Source: Rouxiella sp. S1S-2
GTDB taxonomy: Bacteria; Pseudomonadota; Gammaproteobacteria; Enterobacterales; Enterobacteriaceae
Direction: 5' to 3'
DNA length: 64,000 nucleotides
Assembly: GCF_009208105.1 (NCBI RefSeq)
Contig: NZ_WFKL01000001.1
Coordinates: forward strand, 2,232,001-2,296,000
The notes beneath the pieces were generated by a model. It saw nothing but the letters and a program-made list of their open reading frames with translations, was not told the DNA's origin and made no database searches. Positions 19,201 through 29,568 of the stretch are shown piece by piece (the first letter of the stretch is position 1; every line of letters starts with the position of its first letter). The translations under genes were made by a program, and so were the position numbers.

Positions 19201-20010
19201 ATGAGCGCTATTGCTGATTTTGAATTTAATGAAGCGCCATTAAGCGCAGGTGTCATCCTGGTAACGCAGGCAATTCGCTTTGATTTTAAAGCCGATGACG
19301 TAAATCGTCAGTTGCAGGTTCTGGTTGAAGAAGCCCGAAGCAAGGTACCTGAAGAACTGAGTCAGGATCAGCAGCTTGAAGTTTTAATTGAGTTATTTTA
19401 TCGCACTTGGGGTTTTGGCGGAGCGGGGGGCGTTTACCGCCTGTCCGATGCAATGTGGATAGATAAGGTTCTGGCCTCGCGTCAGGGTACGCCGGTTTCA
19501 TTGGGCGTAATTTTCCTGCATATTGCTCACGCGCTTGAGCTGCCGTTGATGCCGGTAATTTTCCCGACTCAACTTATTCTGCGTGCCGACTGGCTCGATG
19601 AAGAGATGTGGCTGGTGAATCCGCTTAACGGCGAAACCCTGAGTGAACATGTTTTGGAAGTGTGGCTTAAAGGTAATCTGGGCGTAAGCGCCGTCATTGA
19701 GGACGATGACCTCGAAGAAGCCGATCATACGATGATTATCCGCAAAATGTTGGATACGCTTAAAGCCGCGCTAATGGAAGAAAAACAGATGGAACTGGCG
19801 CTGAGTGCCAGTGAAGCGGTTCTTGAGTTTGATCCCGACGATCCTTATGAAATTCGCGATCGCGGGCTGATTTATGCACAGCTTGACTGTAATCACGTGG
19901 CGATTTCCGACCTCAATTACTTCGTCGAACAGTGCCCTGAAGACCCGATATCAGAAGTGATAAAAATTCAAATTCACTCAATTGAACAGAAACAAATAAC
20001 GTTACATTAG
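19201..20010 (+). CDS. sirB1: SirB1 family protein (transglutaminase-like plus TPR)
   Basis: A 269-residue cytoplasmic protein starting two bases after the sirB2 stop. The first about 170 residues are transglutaminase-like (SLGVIFLHIAHALELPLMPV); the remainder has tetratricopeptide-like helices (ALSASEAVLEFDPDDPYEIRD). It matches SirB1, which sits between sirB2 and kdsA in Escherichia. The biochemical function is unknown. Confidence 0.9.
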   Translation: MSAIADFEFNEAPLSAGVILVTQAIRFDFKADDVNRQLQVLVEEARSKVPEELSQDQQLEVLIELFYRTWGFGGAGGVYRLSDAMWIDKVLASRQGTPVSLGVIFLHIAHALELPLMPVIFPTQLILRADWLDEEMWLVNPLNGETLSEHVLEVWLKGNLGVSAVIEDDDLEEADHTMIIRKMLDTLKAALMEEKQMELALSASEAVLEFDPDDPYEIRDRGLIYAQLDCNHVAISDLNYFVEQCPEDPISEVIKIQIHSIEQKQITLH

Positions 20011-20064
20011 CAGCCTAAGTAGCTGTGACATCGACATTTGTACCATTACTTTAATATAGATTAA

Positions 20065-20928
<864 letters not shown>

Positions 20929-20951
20929 TCTCACGCAGATTTAAAACATTG

Positions 20952-20977
20952 AAGGCGGCCTATGGGTCGCCTTTTTT
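20952..20977 (+). terminator. Rho-independent terminator after kdsA
   Basis: AAGGCGGCC pairs with GGTCGCCTT (one imperfect position) across a four-base loop and is followed by six T residues. Confidence 0.88.
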
Positions 20978-21097
20978 AATGGCTTTTTATACCAGAAAAC
21001 AGAAGGTTTTATCGGTTTTCGACAGTTTCTCTTCTGCATGCAGGTAGTATTGGACATTAACCAGGTAGGTTAGTTGAAATATTCAAAGGAATGAAAA

Positions 21098-21874
21098 ATG
21101 AGAAGCATACCGACCCTGACATTGCAGATTAAGGCCTTCATTTATGGCTCTCAGGGGGATGACAAGATTGATAAATCCCGAATTACAAACACTATTCTGC
21201 GGGATAAAATCACCCACGATAATTTCCCGCATGCCGCTATAACTTCGCCTGAAGATCTTTGTGAAAGACTTAGCCGTTTTAATAATATTGCTCTAGATAA
21301 CGAATCGGTACTGTTGTTTAAAAATCAGTTCGATGATTATCGCTTTAGTGTTAACAAGACCATTCTCGCAGCCGCAGCCCCAGGCTCCAAGAAGGAATGC
21401 AGCATTCATGCGGTAACGTCGTCATTACTCAATACCTCAAGCTTTACACACGACATGCTTATGGCGATTAAACAGCTACGAGAATTTAGCCGCTTAAATG
21501 CTGCACCTCTGTTGTTTGGCGACCAGATGTCTGCTGAAGGAAAGCGAGTGAAACCTTCCAAAGCTGACGTAGAGCGTTATCAGTCAGAAACGCTCTCCTG
21601 CGATGAGTTCCAGTCGATAGGCAAATCAGTGGCTGCCGGATTAGCAAAACAGATGCTGATTGTTCTGGTCACCGATACGGAACATTCCATGTTGAGCCTG
21701 ACTCGGATCTTTAATGTCGATGACAAGTATACACATCGCAACTATAAGGAATTTGAGGAATACTTTTCACGAATTTATGATTGGATAGAGGGGAAAACGG
21801 ACACGTTGCCCGATGTGCTTTCTCTTGAGGCGAATAGCGTCGAGGCAAGTCGAATCTTTAACGTAAAATACTAA
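21098..21874 (+). CDS. Unrecognised 258-residue soluble protein
   Basis: A 258-residue reading frame with a plausible start at 21098 (GGAATG-rich leader). It has no signal peptide or membrane helix. I do not recognise the family. The sequence is polar and mixed alpha/beta; a short RIFNV motif appears twice near the C-terminus (LTRIFNVDDKY and SRIFNVKY). It lies alone between the core kdsA cluster and the duplicated tRNA-Ser locus, a typical place for acquired genes. A terminator shared with the tRNA follows at 21901. Confidence 0.65.
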   Translation: MRSIPTLTLQIKAFIYGSQGDDKIDKSRITNTILRDKITHDNFPHAAITSPEDLCERLSRFNNIALDNESVLLFKNQFDDYRFSVNKTILAAAAPGSKKECSIHAVTSSLLNTSSFTHDMLMAIKQLREFSRLNAAPLLFGDQMSAEGKRVKPSKADVERYQSETLSCDEFQSIGKSVAAGLAKQMLIVLVTDTEHSMLSLTRIFNVDDKYTHRNYKEFEEYFSRIYDWIEGKTDTLPDVLSLEANSVEASRIFNVKY

Positions 21875-21900
21875 AGCGATTCTTGCGGTAACAGCAAAGA

Positions 21901-21930
21901 AAAAGGCCCTGATTTTCATCAGGGCCTTTT
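21901..21930. terminator. Bidirectional terminator between the 258-aa gene and tRNA-Ser copy 1
   Basis: A perfect 13-base stem (21901-21913 with 21918-21930) closed by a TTTC loop, with A and T runs on the two sides. It can stop both the rightward gene ending at 21874 and the leftward tRNA. Confidence 0.9.
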
Positions 21931-21939
21931 TCTATAATT

Positions 21940-22029
21940 TGGCGGTGAGAGAGGGGTTCGAACCCTCGATACGCGTTAGCGTATACACACTTTCCAGGCG
22001 TGCTCCTTCAGCCACTCAGACACCTCACC
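21940..22029 (-). tRNA. tRNA-Ser (anticodon GGA), copy 1
   Basis: The minus strand gives a 90-base tRNA including an encoded 3' CCA (21940-21942). It has the acceptor GGTGAGG / CTCACC pair, the long variable arm of a class II tRNA, anticodon GGA in CTGGAAAG, and the T-loop GGTTCGAACC. It is identical to the copy at 22270-22359. It reads UCC and UCU serine codons. Confidence 0.96.
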
Positions 22030-22065
22030 GTTTCGTCACACCGCTGTGCAGTGCAACGGGGCGGT

Positions 22066-22094
22066 ACTATAGGGAGACAACCCTTTTGGGTCAA
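22066..22094 (-). promoter_or_regulatory. Sigma-70 promoter of tRNA-Ser copy 1
   Basis: On the minus strand, TTGACC (22089-22094) and TATAGT (22066-22071) are separated by exactly 17 bases. The stretch after the -10 is GC-rich (ACCGCCCCG), as in stringently controlled stable-RNA promoters. Confidence 0.8.
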
Positions 22095-22229
22095 GGATTA
22101 TTTCCCGAATGCTACTTGTATGATTAGGAGTTCGACAATGTGTTTAAAAAACGCTCACTTATGTTGCGTTATGGCCAGTGCGAGCGGAATAAACGCGTTT
22201 GCCATCGTTAAGTCGTTTCCTACAAAACG

Positions 22230-22261
22230 AAAATGGCCCTGATTTTCATCAGGGCCATTTT
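22230..22261. terminator. Terminator of tRNA-Ser copy 2
   Basis: A perfect 14-base stem (22230-22243 with 22248-22261) and TTTC loop, nearly identical to the terminator at 21901-21930. It follows tRNA copy 2 on the minus strand. Confidence 0.88.
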
Positions 22262-22269
22262 CTATAATT

Positions 22270-22359
22270 TGGCGGTGAGAGAGGGGTTCGAACCCTCGAT
22301 ACGCGTTAGCGTATACACACTTTCCAGGCGTGCTCCTTCAGCCACTCAGACACCTCACC
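22270..22359 (-). tRNA. tRNA-Ser (anticodon GGA), copy 2
   Basis: Identical over all 90 bases to the copy at 21940-22029, offset by 330 bases, and followed like it by a matching terminator. The duplicated unit therefore includes the tRNA and terminator, while the promoter regions have diverged. Confidence 0.96.
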
Positions 22360-22398
22360 GTAAGTCGAGCCAACACGCTGTGCTGCTCAACGGTCGCT

Positions 22399-22427
22399 AA
22401 TGTAGGGAAATCTACGACCAGCGTCAA
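22399..22427 (-). promoter_or_regulatory. Sigma-70 promoter of tRNA-Ser copy 2
   Basis: On the minus strand, TTGACG (22422-22427) and TACATT (22399-22404) are 17 bases apart, at the same relative position as the copy 1 promoter. Confidence 0.75.
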
Positions 22428-22768
22428 TAGACTTTTCACCGTTATGCTCCGATTAGCGAAATTAAAAGCAATTTGCTGATTTATAGAACAAAAAAACGTT
22501 TTTATTCATCGTGAGTTCCCGTCGTTTTTATTCATTTACTCTCGCAACGACGGGGTTTGCCCGTTTTGAAGATAAAAGCAACGCATAACGCTTTGAAATG
22601 ATTTTTCGCAATAAATGCTGTGAATTTGCATCAACGCAGCGGTATAACATGGGTCGGCTTGAAAACCAGAGCATAAAAATCCGCCGAGTTTTTGAGCACG
22701 TTTATTATCACCTTCTTATTTACCAAGCTCATCAATAAGCTTTTAACAAGGCAGTACAGGGGTTCGTT
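22428..22768. other. Intergenic leader before the POT-like transporter
   Basis: These 341 bases hold no supportable gene. The part next to the transporter probably carries its promoter. I see no strong terminator or riboswitch-like structure. Confidence 0.4.
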
Positions 22769-24238
22769 TTGAGTCATTTAGAAAATACATCACATCATCG
22801 CTCGGTAATACCGGCGGGTTCCGGCGCACTATTTTTCATTCAAACCTTTTCGACCTTAGGATTTGCCGTACTTTATTCCACGCTGGTGCTGTATGCCACC
22901 AAGCGTCTGGGCTTCAGCGAAAACGATGCCAACGCCATTATGGGTGTCTTTGGTGCTTTCAACTACGGCCTGCACATGTTTGGTGGCTACCTCGGCGGCC
23001 GCTATCTGAGTAACCGTAATCTGTTCGTACTCGGGATGGTGCTGCAGGTTATCGGCTGCGCACTGATTGCTGTCGCGGGCGTGAACGGACTCTACTGGGG
23101 GTTGGCAATGTTCTTGACCGGCAGCGGGCTAAACGTCACCTGCCTGAACATGATGCTGACCCAGCGCTTTGCGCCAGAAGACGACCGCCGCGAGTCTGCC
23201 TTCCTGTGGAACTACGCCGGAATGAATCTTGGATTCTTTATCGGTTTTGCAGTTGCGGGTTATTTCCAACTGAGTGACAACTACCGCGCACTGTTTATGT
23301 TCGCCACCTTAGGCAATGCGGTTGCTATTTTAGTGACCCTGTCACGTTGGAATATCCTGAAGGATATTAACACGCCGCTTAAGCAGGCCACTTCTCGCCA
23401 GTTTAGACAGCGCATGCTGATAGGTATCGCCATTTTGGTGGTGCTGGTGCCAATTATCCGCGTCATGCTGACGCACGCGGCCTTCAGCAGCTACTTCGTG
23501 GTGGCGCTGGGTATCGTGATATTTATTATCATGGGCGTAGTGACCACCCGTCATCGTCAGCAGGATGAGAAAAGCCGCATGGTGGCTTATCTGCTGCTGG
23601 CTGCAGGCTCTCTGGTATTTTGGACGCTGTATCAGCTCGCCCCTATGGGACTGATGTTGTTCTCAGAAAACAACATTAACCTGAATGTTTATGGTTTTCG
23701 CGTAGCGCCGCAGTGGATCCAGGACATTAATACCGTGGTCATCGTCGTGGGCGGCCCGCTGATGGCTCTTTGGTTCAAACGTCTTCGCCAACGCGGCTGG
23801 CGTATTGATATTCCGCTGCAGTTCTCGGGAGCCTTGTTCTGCATTGGCATTGGTATGCTGGTACTGCCGTTGGGTATTCACTTTGCCGGCAGTGATGGCC
23901 TGATGGCCTTTAAGTGGATAGTGATCAGCTATGTTTTCCAGAGTGTGGGTGAGCTGATGATCTCTCCGATCGGCTACGCGATGATAGGCAAACTCGCTCC
24001 GGCACGTTATCAGGGCGTAATGATGGGCTGCTGGATGATGGTGACTGGGGTAGCATCCGTGCTGGCCAGCTACGTTTCGGGTCTGATGCCGGCCAATACC
24101 GGCAGCACGCCGTTACTGACCAATCCTGGCTACAGTGAAGTATTTAATGCTTTGGGATGGGGTTCGGTGGCGACCGGCGTGGTGCTGATGCTGCTGATTC
24201 CGCTCCTGCGTCGTCTGATTCAACGGGTTCCCGCGTAA
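22769..24238 (+). CDS. POT/PTR-like MFS oligopeptide transporter, divergent
   Basis: A 489-residue membrane protein with about 12-14 helices. Its general layout, the helix 2-3 loop GGYLGGRYLSNRNLF, and the late segment FKWIVISYVFQSVGELMISPIGY (SVGELxxSPIGYAM is typical of POT proteins) place it in the proton-dependent oligopeptide transporter family. It lacks the ExxER motif of helix 1 found in classical POT members (here QTFST), so proton coupling may differ. The frame begins with TTG (ttgAGTCATTTAG); a later start is possible. A terminator follows at 24261. Confidence 0.8.
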   Translation: MSHLENTSHHRSVIPAGSGALFFIQTFSTLGFAVLYSTLVLYATKRLGFSENDANAIMGVFGAFNYGLHMFGGYLGGRYLSNRNLFVLGMVLQVIGCALIAVAGVNGLYWGLAMFLTGSGLNVTCLNMMLTQRFAPEDDRRESAFLWNYAGMNLGFFIGFAVAGYFQLSDNYRALFMFATLGNAVAILVTLSRWNILKDINTPLKQATSRQFRQRMLIGIAILVVLVPIIRVMLTHAAFSSYFVVALGIVIFIIMGVVTTRHRQQDEKSRMVAYLLLAAGSLVFWTLYQLAPMGLMLFSENNINLNVYGFRVAPQWIQDINTVVIVVGGPLMALWFKRLRQRGWRIDIPLQFSGALFCIGIGMLVLPLGIHFAGSDGLMAFKWIVISYVFQSVGELMISPIGYAMIGKLAPARYQGVMMGCWMMVTGVASVLASYVSGLMPANTGSTPLLTNPGYSEVFNALGWGSVATGVVLMLLIPLLRRLIQRVPA

Positions 24239-24260
24239 CCACCGCGAAAATTGCATGCTC

Positions 24261-24288
24261 AGGCCCTGACTCTCAGGGCCTTTTTTTT
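24261..24288 (+). terminator. Rho-independent terminator after the POT-like gene
   Basis: AGGCCCTGA pairs with TCAGGGCCT across a short loop and is followed by eight T residues. Confidence 0.92.
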
Positions 24289-24363
24289 AAACAATTTTTT
24301 GCAAGCAAAGGTTGCATCCTGGTGATTTTAGATGAAATCTAACAGAGCTAAGGAGGCACCTAG

Positions 24364-25305
24364 ATGAATATAATTTTCTACCACCCTACATTTGATTCAA
24401 AGCCATGGATTCAGGGCATCAATCAGCGACTTTCTGACGCCAAGGTTCGCGCCTGGCATCGTGAAGATAACGCCCCTGCCGATTACGCGCTAGTGTGGCA
24501 TCCACCGCAGGAGATGCTGGCACCGCGCACTGAGTTAAAAGGCATTTTTGTGATGGGCGCGGGCGTTGACGCTATTCTCACCCAAGAGCAGCGTCACCCC
24601 GGTACGCTGCCCGCCGGCGTACCGCTTATCCGACTCGAAGACACCGGCATGGCGCTGCAAATGCAGGAATATGCGTTGGCTAGCGTACTGCGCTATTTTC
24701 GTCGTATGGATGAATATCAGCTATTTCAACAGCAGAAGCAGTGGCGCCCGCTGCCGGCGCATCAGCACAGCGAATTTACGATTGGCATTCTTGGCGCAGG
24801 GGTGCTGGGAAGTGCGGTGGCACAAAAATTAACTGAACTGAAATTCAAGGTTCGCAGCTGGAGCCGCACGCCAAAATCACTGCCGGGCGTTGAAAGTTTT
24901 TACGGCGATGATCGGCTGGCTGATTTTGCCAAAGGCTGCAAACTGTTGATCAATTTGCTGCCAAATACGCCACAGACCGCGGGCATCCTCAATAAAAATT
25001 TGTTTGCCCAACTGCGCAGCGGTGCTTATTTGATTAATCTAGGCAGGGGTATGCATCTGGTTGAAGGTGATCTGCTCAAGGCGCTCGATGGCGGACAAAT
25101 TGCGGCCGCGACGTTAGACGTGTTTGTTGAGGAACCTATGCAGCGCATGCACCCATTTTGGTCACATCCGCGTGTTAGCGTCACCCCTCATATCGGTGCC
25201 GACACGCTCCCTGAAGAAGCCATGGACAATATTGTTGCCAATATCAGGGCCATTGAATCAGGGCGTGAGCCGATAGGATTGGTTGACCGCACGCTAGGAT
25301 ATTAA
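24364..25305 (+). CDS. ghrA: Glyoxylate/hydroxypyruvate reductase A
   Basis: A 313-residue D-2-hydroxyacid dehydrogenase reducing glyoxylate and hydroxypyruvate with NADPH. The Rossmann motif is GILGAGVLGSAV; catalytic residues lie in NLGRGMHLVEGDLL and the histidine in VTPHIGADT. A strong AAGGAGG site precedes the ATG. The gene heads the ghrA-ycdX-ycdY cluster in the Escherichia order. Confidence 0.95.
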   Translation: MNIIFYHPTFDSKPWIQGINQRLSDAKVRAWHREDNAPADYALVWHPPQEMLAPRTELKGIFVMGAGVDAILTQEQRHPGTLPAGVPLIRLEDTGMALQMQEYALASVLRYFRRMDEYQLFQQQKQWRPLPAHQHSEFTIGILGAGVLGSAVAQKLTELKFKVRSWSRTPKSLPGVESFYGDDRLADFAKGCKLLINLLPNTPQTAGILNKNLFAQLRSGAYLINLGRGMHLVEGDLLKALDGGQIAAATLDVFVEEPMQRMHPFWSHPRVSVTPHIGADTLPEEAMDNIVANIRAIESGREPIGLVDRTLGY

Positions 25306-25409
25306 CCTTCGCGGCGAACTCACCTTTAACGTTTGTCAGCCCATGTCTGACAGACCATTAACGCCGTCGCGGCTTACACTGCGGCGGCCTGATTATTCAG
25401 GAGCTAGCT

Positions 25410-26147
25410 ATGTTTCCCGTTGACTTACATATGCATACCGTTGCCAGTACTCACGCCTACAGTACCCTGCACGACTATATCGATGAGGCTCAACAAAAGG
25501 GCATCAAGCTGTTTGCTATCACCGATCACGGTCCCGATATGGCTGATGCGCCTCACTATTGGCACTTTATGAACATGCAAGTTTGGCCACGCGTTACCGA
25601 CGGCGTGGGCATTTTGCGCAGTATCGAGTCCAATATAAAAAATATAGACGGCGATATCGACTGCACGGGACCGATGCTGACGGCGGTGGATTTTGTCATT
25701 GCTGGTTTCCACGAGCCGGTGATGCCCCCGGTGGATAAAGAAACCCACACGCAGGCAATGATAGCTGCCATGGCCGGTGGCGAAGTACACATTATTAGCC
25801 ATCCAGGCAACCCGAAATATCCAGTAGATATCCCTGCTATTGCAGCAGCAGCCGCGAAGTATAACGTGGCGCTTGAGCTGAATAATTCATCTTTTACCCA
25901 TTCCCGTAAGGGCAGTGAGCCAAACTGTCGGGCGATTGTGGCGGCGGTGAAAGAGGCGGGTGGGTGGCTGGCGCTGGGATCAGATTCGCATATTGCCTAT
26001 TCTCTCGGGGGTTTTGAGCACTGTGAGCGTATAATTAAGGAAGTCGGTTTCCCTGAAGATCGCATTCTAAACGTCAGTCCACGCCGGTTCCTGGACTTTC
26101 TGCAACAACGCGGTCGTCCGGCAATTGCAGAATTCAGCGAACTGTGA
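25410..26147 (+). CDS. ycdX: PHP-family metal-dependent phosphatase YcdX
   Basis: A 245-residue trinuclear-zinc phosphatase. Metal ligands appear in [10 protein letters not shown] at the N-terminus, in AITDHGPD and GFHEPV, in HIISHPGNP and in LGSDSHIAY. It matches Escherichia YcdX, linked to swarming motility. It lies 104 bases after ghrA. Confidence 0.95.
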   Translation: MFPVDLHMHTVASTHAYSTLHDYIDEAQQKGIKLFAITDHGPDMADAPHYWHFMNMQVWPRVTDGVGILRSIESNIKNIDGDIDCTGPMLTAVDFVIAGFHEPVMPPVDKETHTQAMIAAMAGGEVHIISHPGNPKYPVDIPAIAAAAAKYNVALELNNSSFTHSRKGSEPNCRAIVAAVKEAGGWLALGSDSHIAYSLGGFEHCERIIKEVGFPEDRILNVSPRRFLDFLQQRGRPAIAEFSEL

Positions 26148-26210
26148 CATTGTCACGCAAATTTTTGCTTTGCCAACTTTTATGTTGCCAACCTTAGTCA
26201 GGTTTTTACT

Positions 26211-26795
26211 ATGAATGAGTTTTCGATCGTTTGCCGCGTGCTGGGCACCCTGTTTTACCGTCAGCCGCAAGACCCGCTGCTGGTACCGCTGTTTGGCCTG
26301 ATTCAGCAGGGTAAGTTGCGCGAACATTGGCCGCTGGAGCAGGACGCGTTGCTGCTTCGCTTGCAGCAAAGCGCTGACCCACAGGCGCTGGCCGCCGAGT
26401 TTAACCACCTGTTTGTCGGTAATGAATCCGCGGTGTCTCCATTTCGCAGCAGCTATGTGGAAGGTGATTCCGAACAGGAGGTGCGCACTTTCCTCAAGCA
26501 GCGCGGTATGCCATTAAGCGAAGCCCCGGCCGACCACTTTGGCGCAATGCTGCTCGCCGCTTCCTGGCTTGAAGACCAGTCACAGCAGGACGAAGCAGCG
26601 GCACAAATCGCGCTGTTTGATGAATATATGCTGCCATGGTGTGGAAAGTTTCTGGGTAAGGTAGAAGCCCACGCAACCAGTGGTTTCTACCGCACGCTGT
26701 CTGAAATCAGCCGTGAAGCGATCACTGCCATGCGCGATGAGCTTGAAGAAGCACTGCCGGAAGATATTGAAGACGGTGAAGAAGACGAGCAGTAA
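26211..26795 (+). CDS. ycdY: TorD/DmsD-family chaperone YcdY
   Basis: A 194-residue all-helical protein with the TorD-family core (FNHLFVGNESAVSPFRSSYVEGD). Escherichia YcdY is a redox-enzyme-maturation-type chaperone reported to raise YcdX activity, which fits their adjacency here. The acidic C-terminal tail (EDIEDGEEDEQ) is characteristic. Confidence 0.93.
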   Translation: MNEFSIVCRVLGTLFYRQPQDPLLVPLFGLIQQGKLREHWPLEQDALLLRLQQSADPQALAAEFNHLFVGNESAVSPFRSSYVEGDSEQEVRTFLKQRGMPLSEAPADHFGAMLLAASWLEDQSQQDEAAAQIALFDEYMLPWCGKFLGKVEAHATSGFYRTLSEISREAITAMRDELEEALPEDIEDGEEDEQ

Positions 26796-26824
26796 GCCCT
26801 GACTTTATGAAAAGAGGGGATAAA

Positions 26825-26878
26825 AAAACGCCTGAGGTGACGCGCAAGAGGCTTTACGTGCACAGACTCAGGCGTTTT
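26825..26878. terminator. Bidirectional terminator between ycdY and yceB
   Basis: AAAACGCCTGAG at 26825-26836 pairs perfectly with 26867-26878. The 30-base loop is long, but A and T runs flank the stem, and it sits between two convergent genes. Confidence 0.75.
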
Positions 26879-26881
26879 CTT

Positions 26882-27445
26882 TTAATCAGTAAACGGGATC
26901 ACCAGTTCGCCCGGCTTCACTTCAATTCCTTTGGCCAGCTTTTTGGCCATCGCTTCACCTTTGCTGCGATCGCTGCTCAGCACGTAGGCCGGTTTCTGAT
27001 CAAAGTATGATTTCAACGACTGATTCAGGTAAGGCATCAGACCTTTGATCACCGACTGCATTTTTTCCGGTTTAACGGTGTAGTCGACAACTTCCATATC
27101 TTTCAGATAAATCGCGCCTTCGTCTTTGTTAAAGCTTGGTGTCGCCTTCAACGTGAGCGTCATGTTGGCCTTTTGCGCGCCAAACAGCGAGTTAACATCA
27201 ATATCGGCATCGCCGGTCAGCGTGACTTTTCCAGGCTCCGCTCGGCCAATCTGGCTGCTCAAATTGGTTAACGTAATGCGTGCGTCTACCAGCCCGGGCA
27301 CGCCAAGCTGTTTTTGGAAGTCATTGTGTTTGTGCAGGTAATCATTAACTTCCTGCTCGCTCAGCGAGTATTGGGTAAGGTGATTACATCCGGCAAGCAG
27401 GCCGGTAAAGATCAGGGCAGCGGTCCCTAAAAATAACTTTCTCAT
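26882..27445 (-). CDS. yceB: Lipoprotein YceB (DUF1439)
   Basis: A 187-residue lipoprotein with signal peptide and lipobox LLAGC (Cys about residue 20). The mature domain belongs to the DUF1439 lipid-binding-like beta fold. Its function is not established. It is convergent with ycdY, and grxB lies upstream. Confidence 0.92.
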   Translation of the reverse strand: MRKLFLGTAALIFTGLLAGCNHLTQYSLSEQEVNDYLHKHNDFQKQLGVPGLVDARITLTNLSSQIGRAEPGKVTLTGDADIDVNSLFGAQKANMTLTLKATPSFNKDEGAIYLKDMEVVDYTVKPEKMQSVIKGLMPYLNQSLKSYFDQKPAYVLSSDRSKGEAMAKKLAKGIEVKPGELVIPFTD

Positions 27446-27569
27446 GACGTCCTCAATTGACAGGTAGAAGGCGCCTAGTATGCCTGCTTTTTAAATGACG
27501 AGGGAAGATAATCGGGGAGGTGAATACCAAGGACCGCACCGAAAGCGCAGTCCTTGTGCAAACATTGCG

Positions 27570-28217
27570 CTAGCTGGCGATGCTGGTTAGCAAGTTTATC
27601 TGTGTCTGCTTGGCCATGTTGTCGCGATAGGCCTGTACGCGAGTCGGCAATTCGATGCCTTTAACAATCGACAACGAGCGCAGTACAGGGAACAGGTGGA
27701 TATCGTCCTGCGAAAGCTCGCCGTTTACCGCATTGGGCGCTTTGATGAGCTTGTCCAAATCACGCAGGTCCTGATTAATTTTCTTCACCAGTCCCGGCGA
27801 ATGCTGCAAATGCTCTTTGAAATCGCCCATTTTTGCCTGCTTTTTATCACTGAAGTACTGACGAGCCTGCGGGGTCGCGAACTCTTCAAAAGGCGCGCTG
27901 GCAAAGCGGGGGATCAGCAGTTTTTGCGTGTACTCAGAGACGTGACGCAGCCAGGTCTCGACTGCAGCGCTGAGCGGGCCGGTGAGCAGGGGGTTGCGGT
28001 CCGAGTTATCAACATATGTCACTATGTCGAGGCTCTCTGGCATAAAGCTGCCATCTTGTTTCTGCAGGATGGGCACCATCTTCTGACCGACCATCGACGT
28101 TGGCGTTTTCTCGTCGTCATTGAGCAGTGCTTTTACTTCAACCGGAAGATTCTTAAGGCCAAAAATCATGCGCGCTTTCACGCAGTAGGGGCAGTGTTCA
28201 TAAACATATAACTTCAT
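27570..28217 (-). CDS. grxB: Glutaredoxin 2
   Basis: A 215-residue glutaredoxin with the active-site CPYC at about residues 9-12 and a glutathione-transferase-like helical C-terminal domain, as in Escherichia GrxB. It reduces disulfides and glutathione mixed disulfides. An AAGGAG site precedes the ATG. Confidence 0.97.
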   Translation of the reverse strand: MKLYVYEHCPYCVKARMIFGLKNLPVEVKALLNDDEKTPTSMVGQKMVPILQKQDGSFMPESLDIVTYVDNSDRNPLLTGPLSAAVETWLRHVSEYTQKLLIPRFASAPFEEFATPQARQYFSDKKQAKMGDFKEHLQHSPGLVKKINQDLRDLDKLIKAPNAVNGELSQDDIHLFPVLRSLSIVKGIELPTRVQAYRDNMAKQTQINLLTSIAS

Positions 28218-28353
28218 AGTACGTCGCTCCTTTTGTACCGGCCGAGGTGTTGCCTCAGCCGTTAGGTTTTCAGTGACCAGAGGCGTGTCAGTTAATGAGT
28301 ATGGTGAAGATTGGCGGTGAGATCAAACCGCCAAACAGGTTTTAGGACGGCAC

Positions 28354-29568
28354 CTAGGGCAGCTGATTTCCACTCAGCATCGCGGGTTCTATGCGACGCA
28401 AATAAAACTGCCAATAGAGACCGGCGAGAGTGATTAGCCCGACAATACCCAGTAAAAACCACGGTAATTGAGGGAGTTGCAGTGCGCGACCCGTGTCGTA
28501 CATCCATCCACCGCCGGTGTAACCTATTGCGCCGCCGATGGCCAGCCCGAGACGGCTAAAGCCCATGTAGCTGCCGCGTGCGCGTGCGTCGGCCAGTGAC
28601 GCGCTCAGCGTTTCGCGAGCGGGTTCAGCAATAATTGCCCCGATATAGAAGAAGCCAATTAGCAGCAGCAGGGGATTAAGTCCGCTCACCATGCCGACGG
28701 GAAGTAGACTCAGCGTCATAATAAGCAGGCCGCACATCAGGCGTTTTTCGAGGCTGAAACGCGTTTCACTCCAACGTGCAATGGGATAAAGCAGGGTCAG
28801 AGAGAGTGCTGCCTCAATTGCATACATCCATTTTACTGCCGTGGGTGTTCCGGCCATGTCATTCACCGCGATGGGCAGCATCAGCATCACCTGTACGGTG
28901 AGCATGTAATAGCCGGTCAGCGTTAATACATAGCTGATAAAGCGTTTGTCGCGCAGGACGCGCATCATGCCTTCGCGCATGGGCGCACGTCCGGCAGAAA
29001 TGCGGTAAGCGGGCAGGAAAATGGCGTTAAACAGCGCCGCGAGGACGAAGATGCCCGCCCCGACCCAGCAGACGAAGTGAAAGTTATACTGCAGTAGCCA
29101 ACTGCCGATCAGCGCGCCAATGACCGCCCCCGAGCTGTCTTGCATCATTAACAGCGAGAAGAAACGGCTGCGTTCGCGTGGACGAATGAGCTTAATGACC
29201 AATGCGGTGCGCGGTGGATCAAATAATGTGCCGCCGAGGCCGGACAAAATGCATGAACACACGAGTATCCAGGGGCTGTCCGCCAGCGCCATGGTGGCAA
29301 AACCCGACGCCCGCAGCAGCATGCCGGTAATTATCATCGGTTTGGCACCAAAACGGTCAGCGATGGCACCGCCAAAAATCCCCAGTCCCTGCTGCGTGAG
29401 TTGTCTTAGCCCAAGCGCCAGGCCCACTGCCATCGCGGCCCAACCGAGTTGGTCAACGAAGCGGATTGAAATAAGCGGGAAGACGACAAAGAACCCTAAT
29501 ATGACTAAAGCGTTGTCAAACAATAAGAAAAACTTTCCCAAGCTGCGCGCTTGCGATACCAGAGACAT
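28354..29568 (-). CDS. mdtH: Multidrug efflux MFS transporter MdtH
   Basis: A 404-residue, 12-helix DHA1-type transporter. Motif A appears as [14 protein letters not shown] and a central basic loop separates the halves. In Escherichia it confers low-level quinolone resistance on overexpression. The order grxB-mdtH-rimJ is conserved. An AGGGTGA site precedes the ATG. Confidence 0.93.
   Translation of the reverse strand: MSLVSQARSLGKFFLLFDNALVILGFFVVFPLISIRFVDQLGWAAMAVGLALGLRQLTQQGLGIFGGAIADRFGAKPMIITGMLLRASGFATMALADSPWILVCSCILSGLGGTLFDPPRTALVIKLIRPRERSRFFSLLMMQDSSGAVIGALIGSWLLQYNFHFVCWVGAGIFVLAALFNAIFLPAYRISAGRAPMREGMMRVLRDKRFISYVLTLTGYYMLTVQVMLMLPIAVNDMAGTPTAVKWMYAIEAALSLTLLYPIARWSETRFSLEKRLMCGLLIMTLSLLPVGMVSGLNPLLLLIGFFYIGAIIAEPARETLSASLADARARGSYMGFSRLGLAIGGAIGYTGGGWMYDTGRALQLPQLPWFLLGIVGLITLAGLYWQFYLRRIEPAMLSGNQLP

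Noticed and set aside
21940..22359. tRNA-Ser pair as the prophage attachment site
   Set aside because: The prophage begins about 15 kb away after cutC, and no phage genes lie beside the tRNAs.
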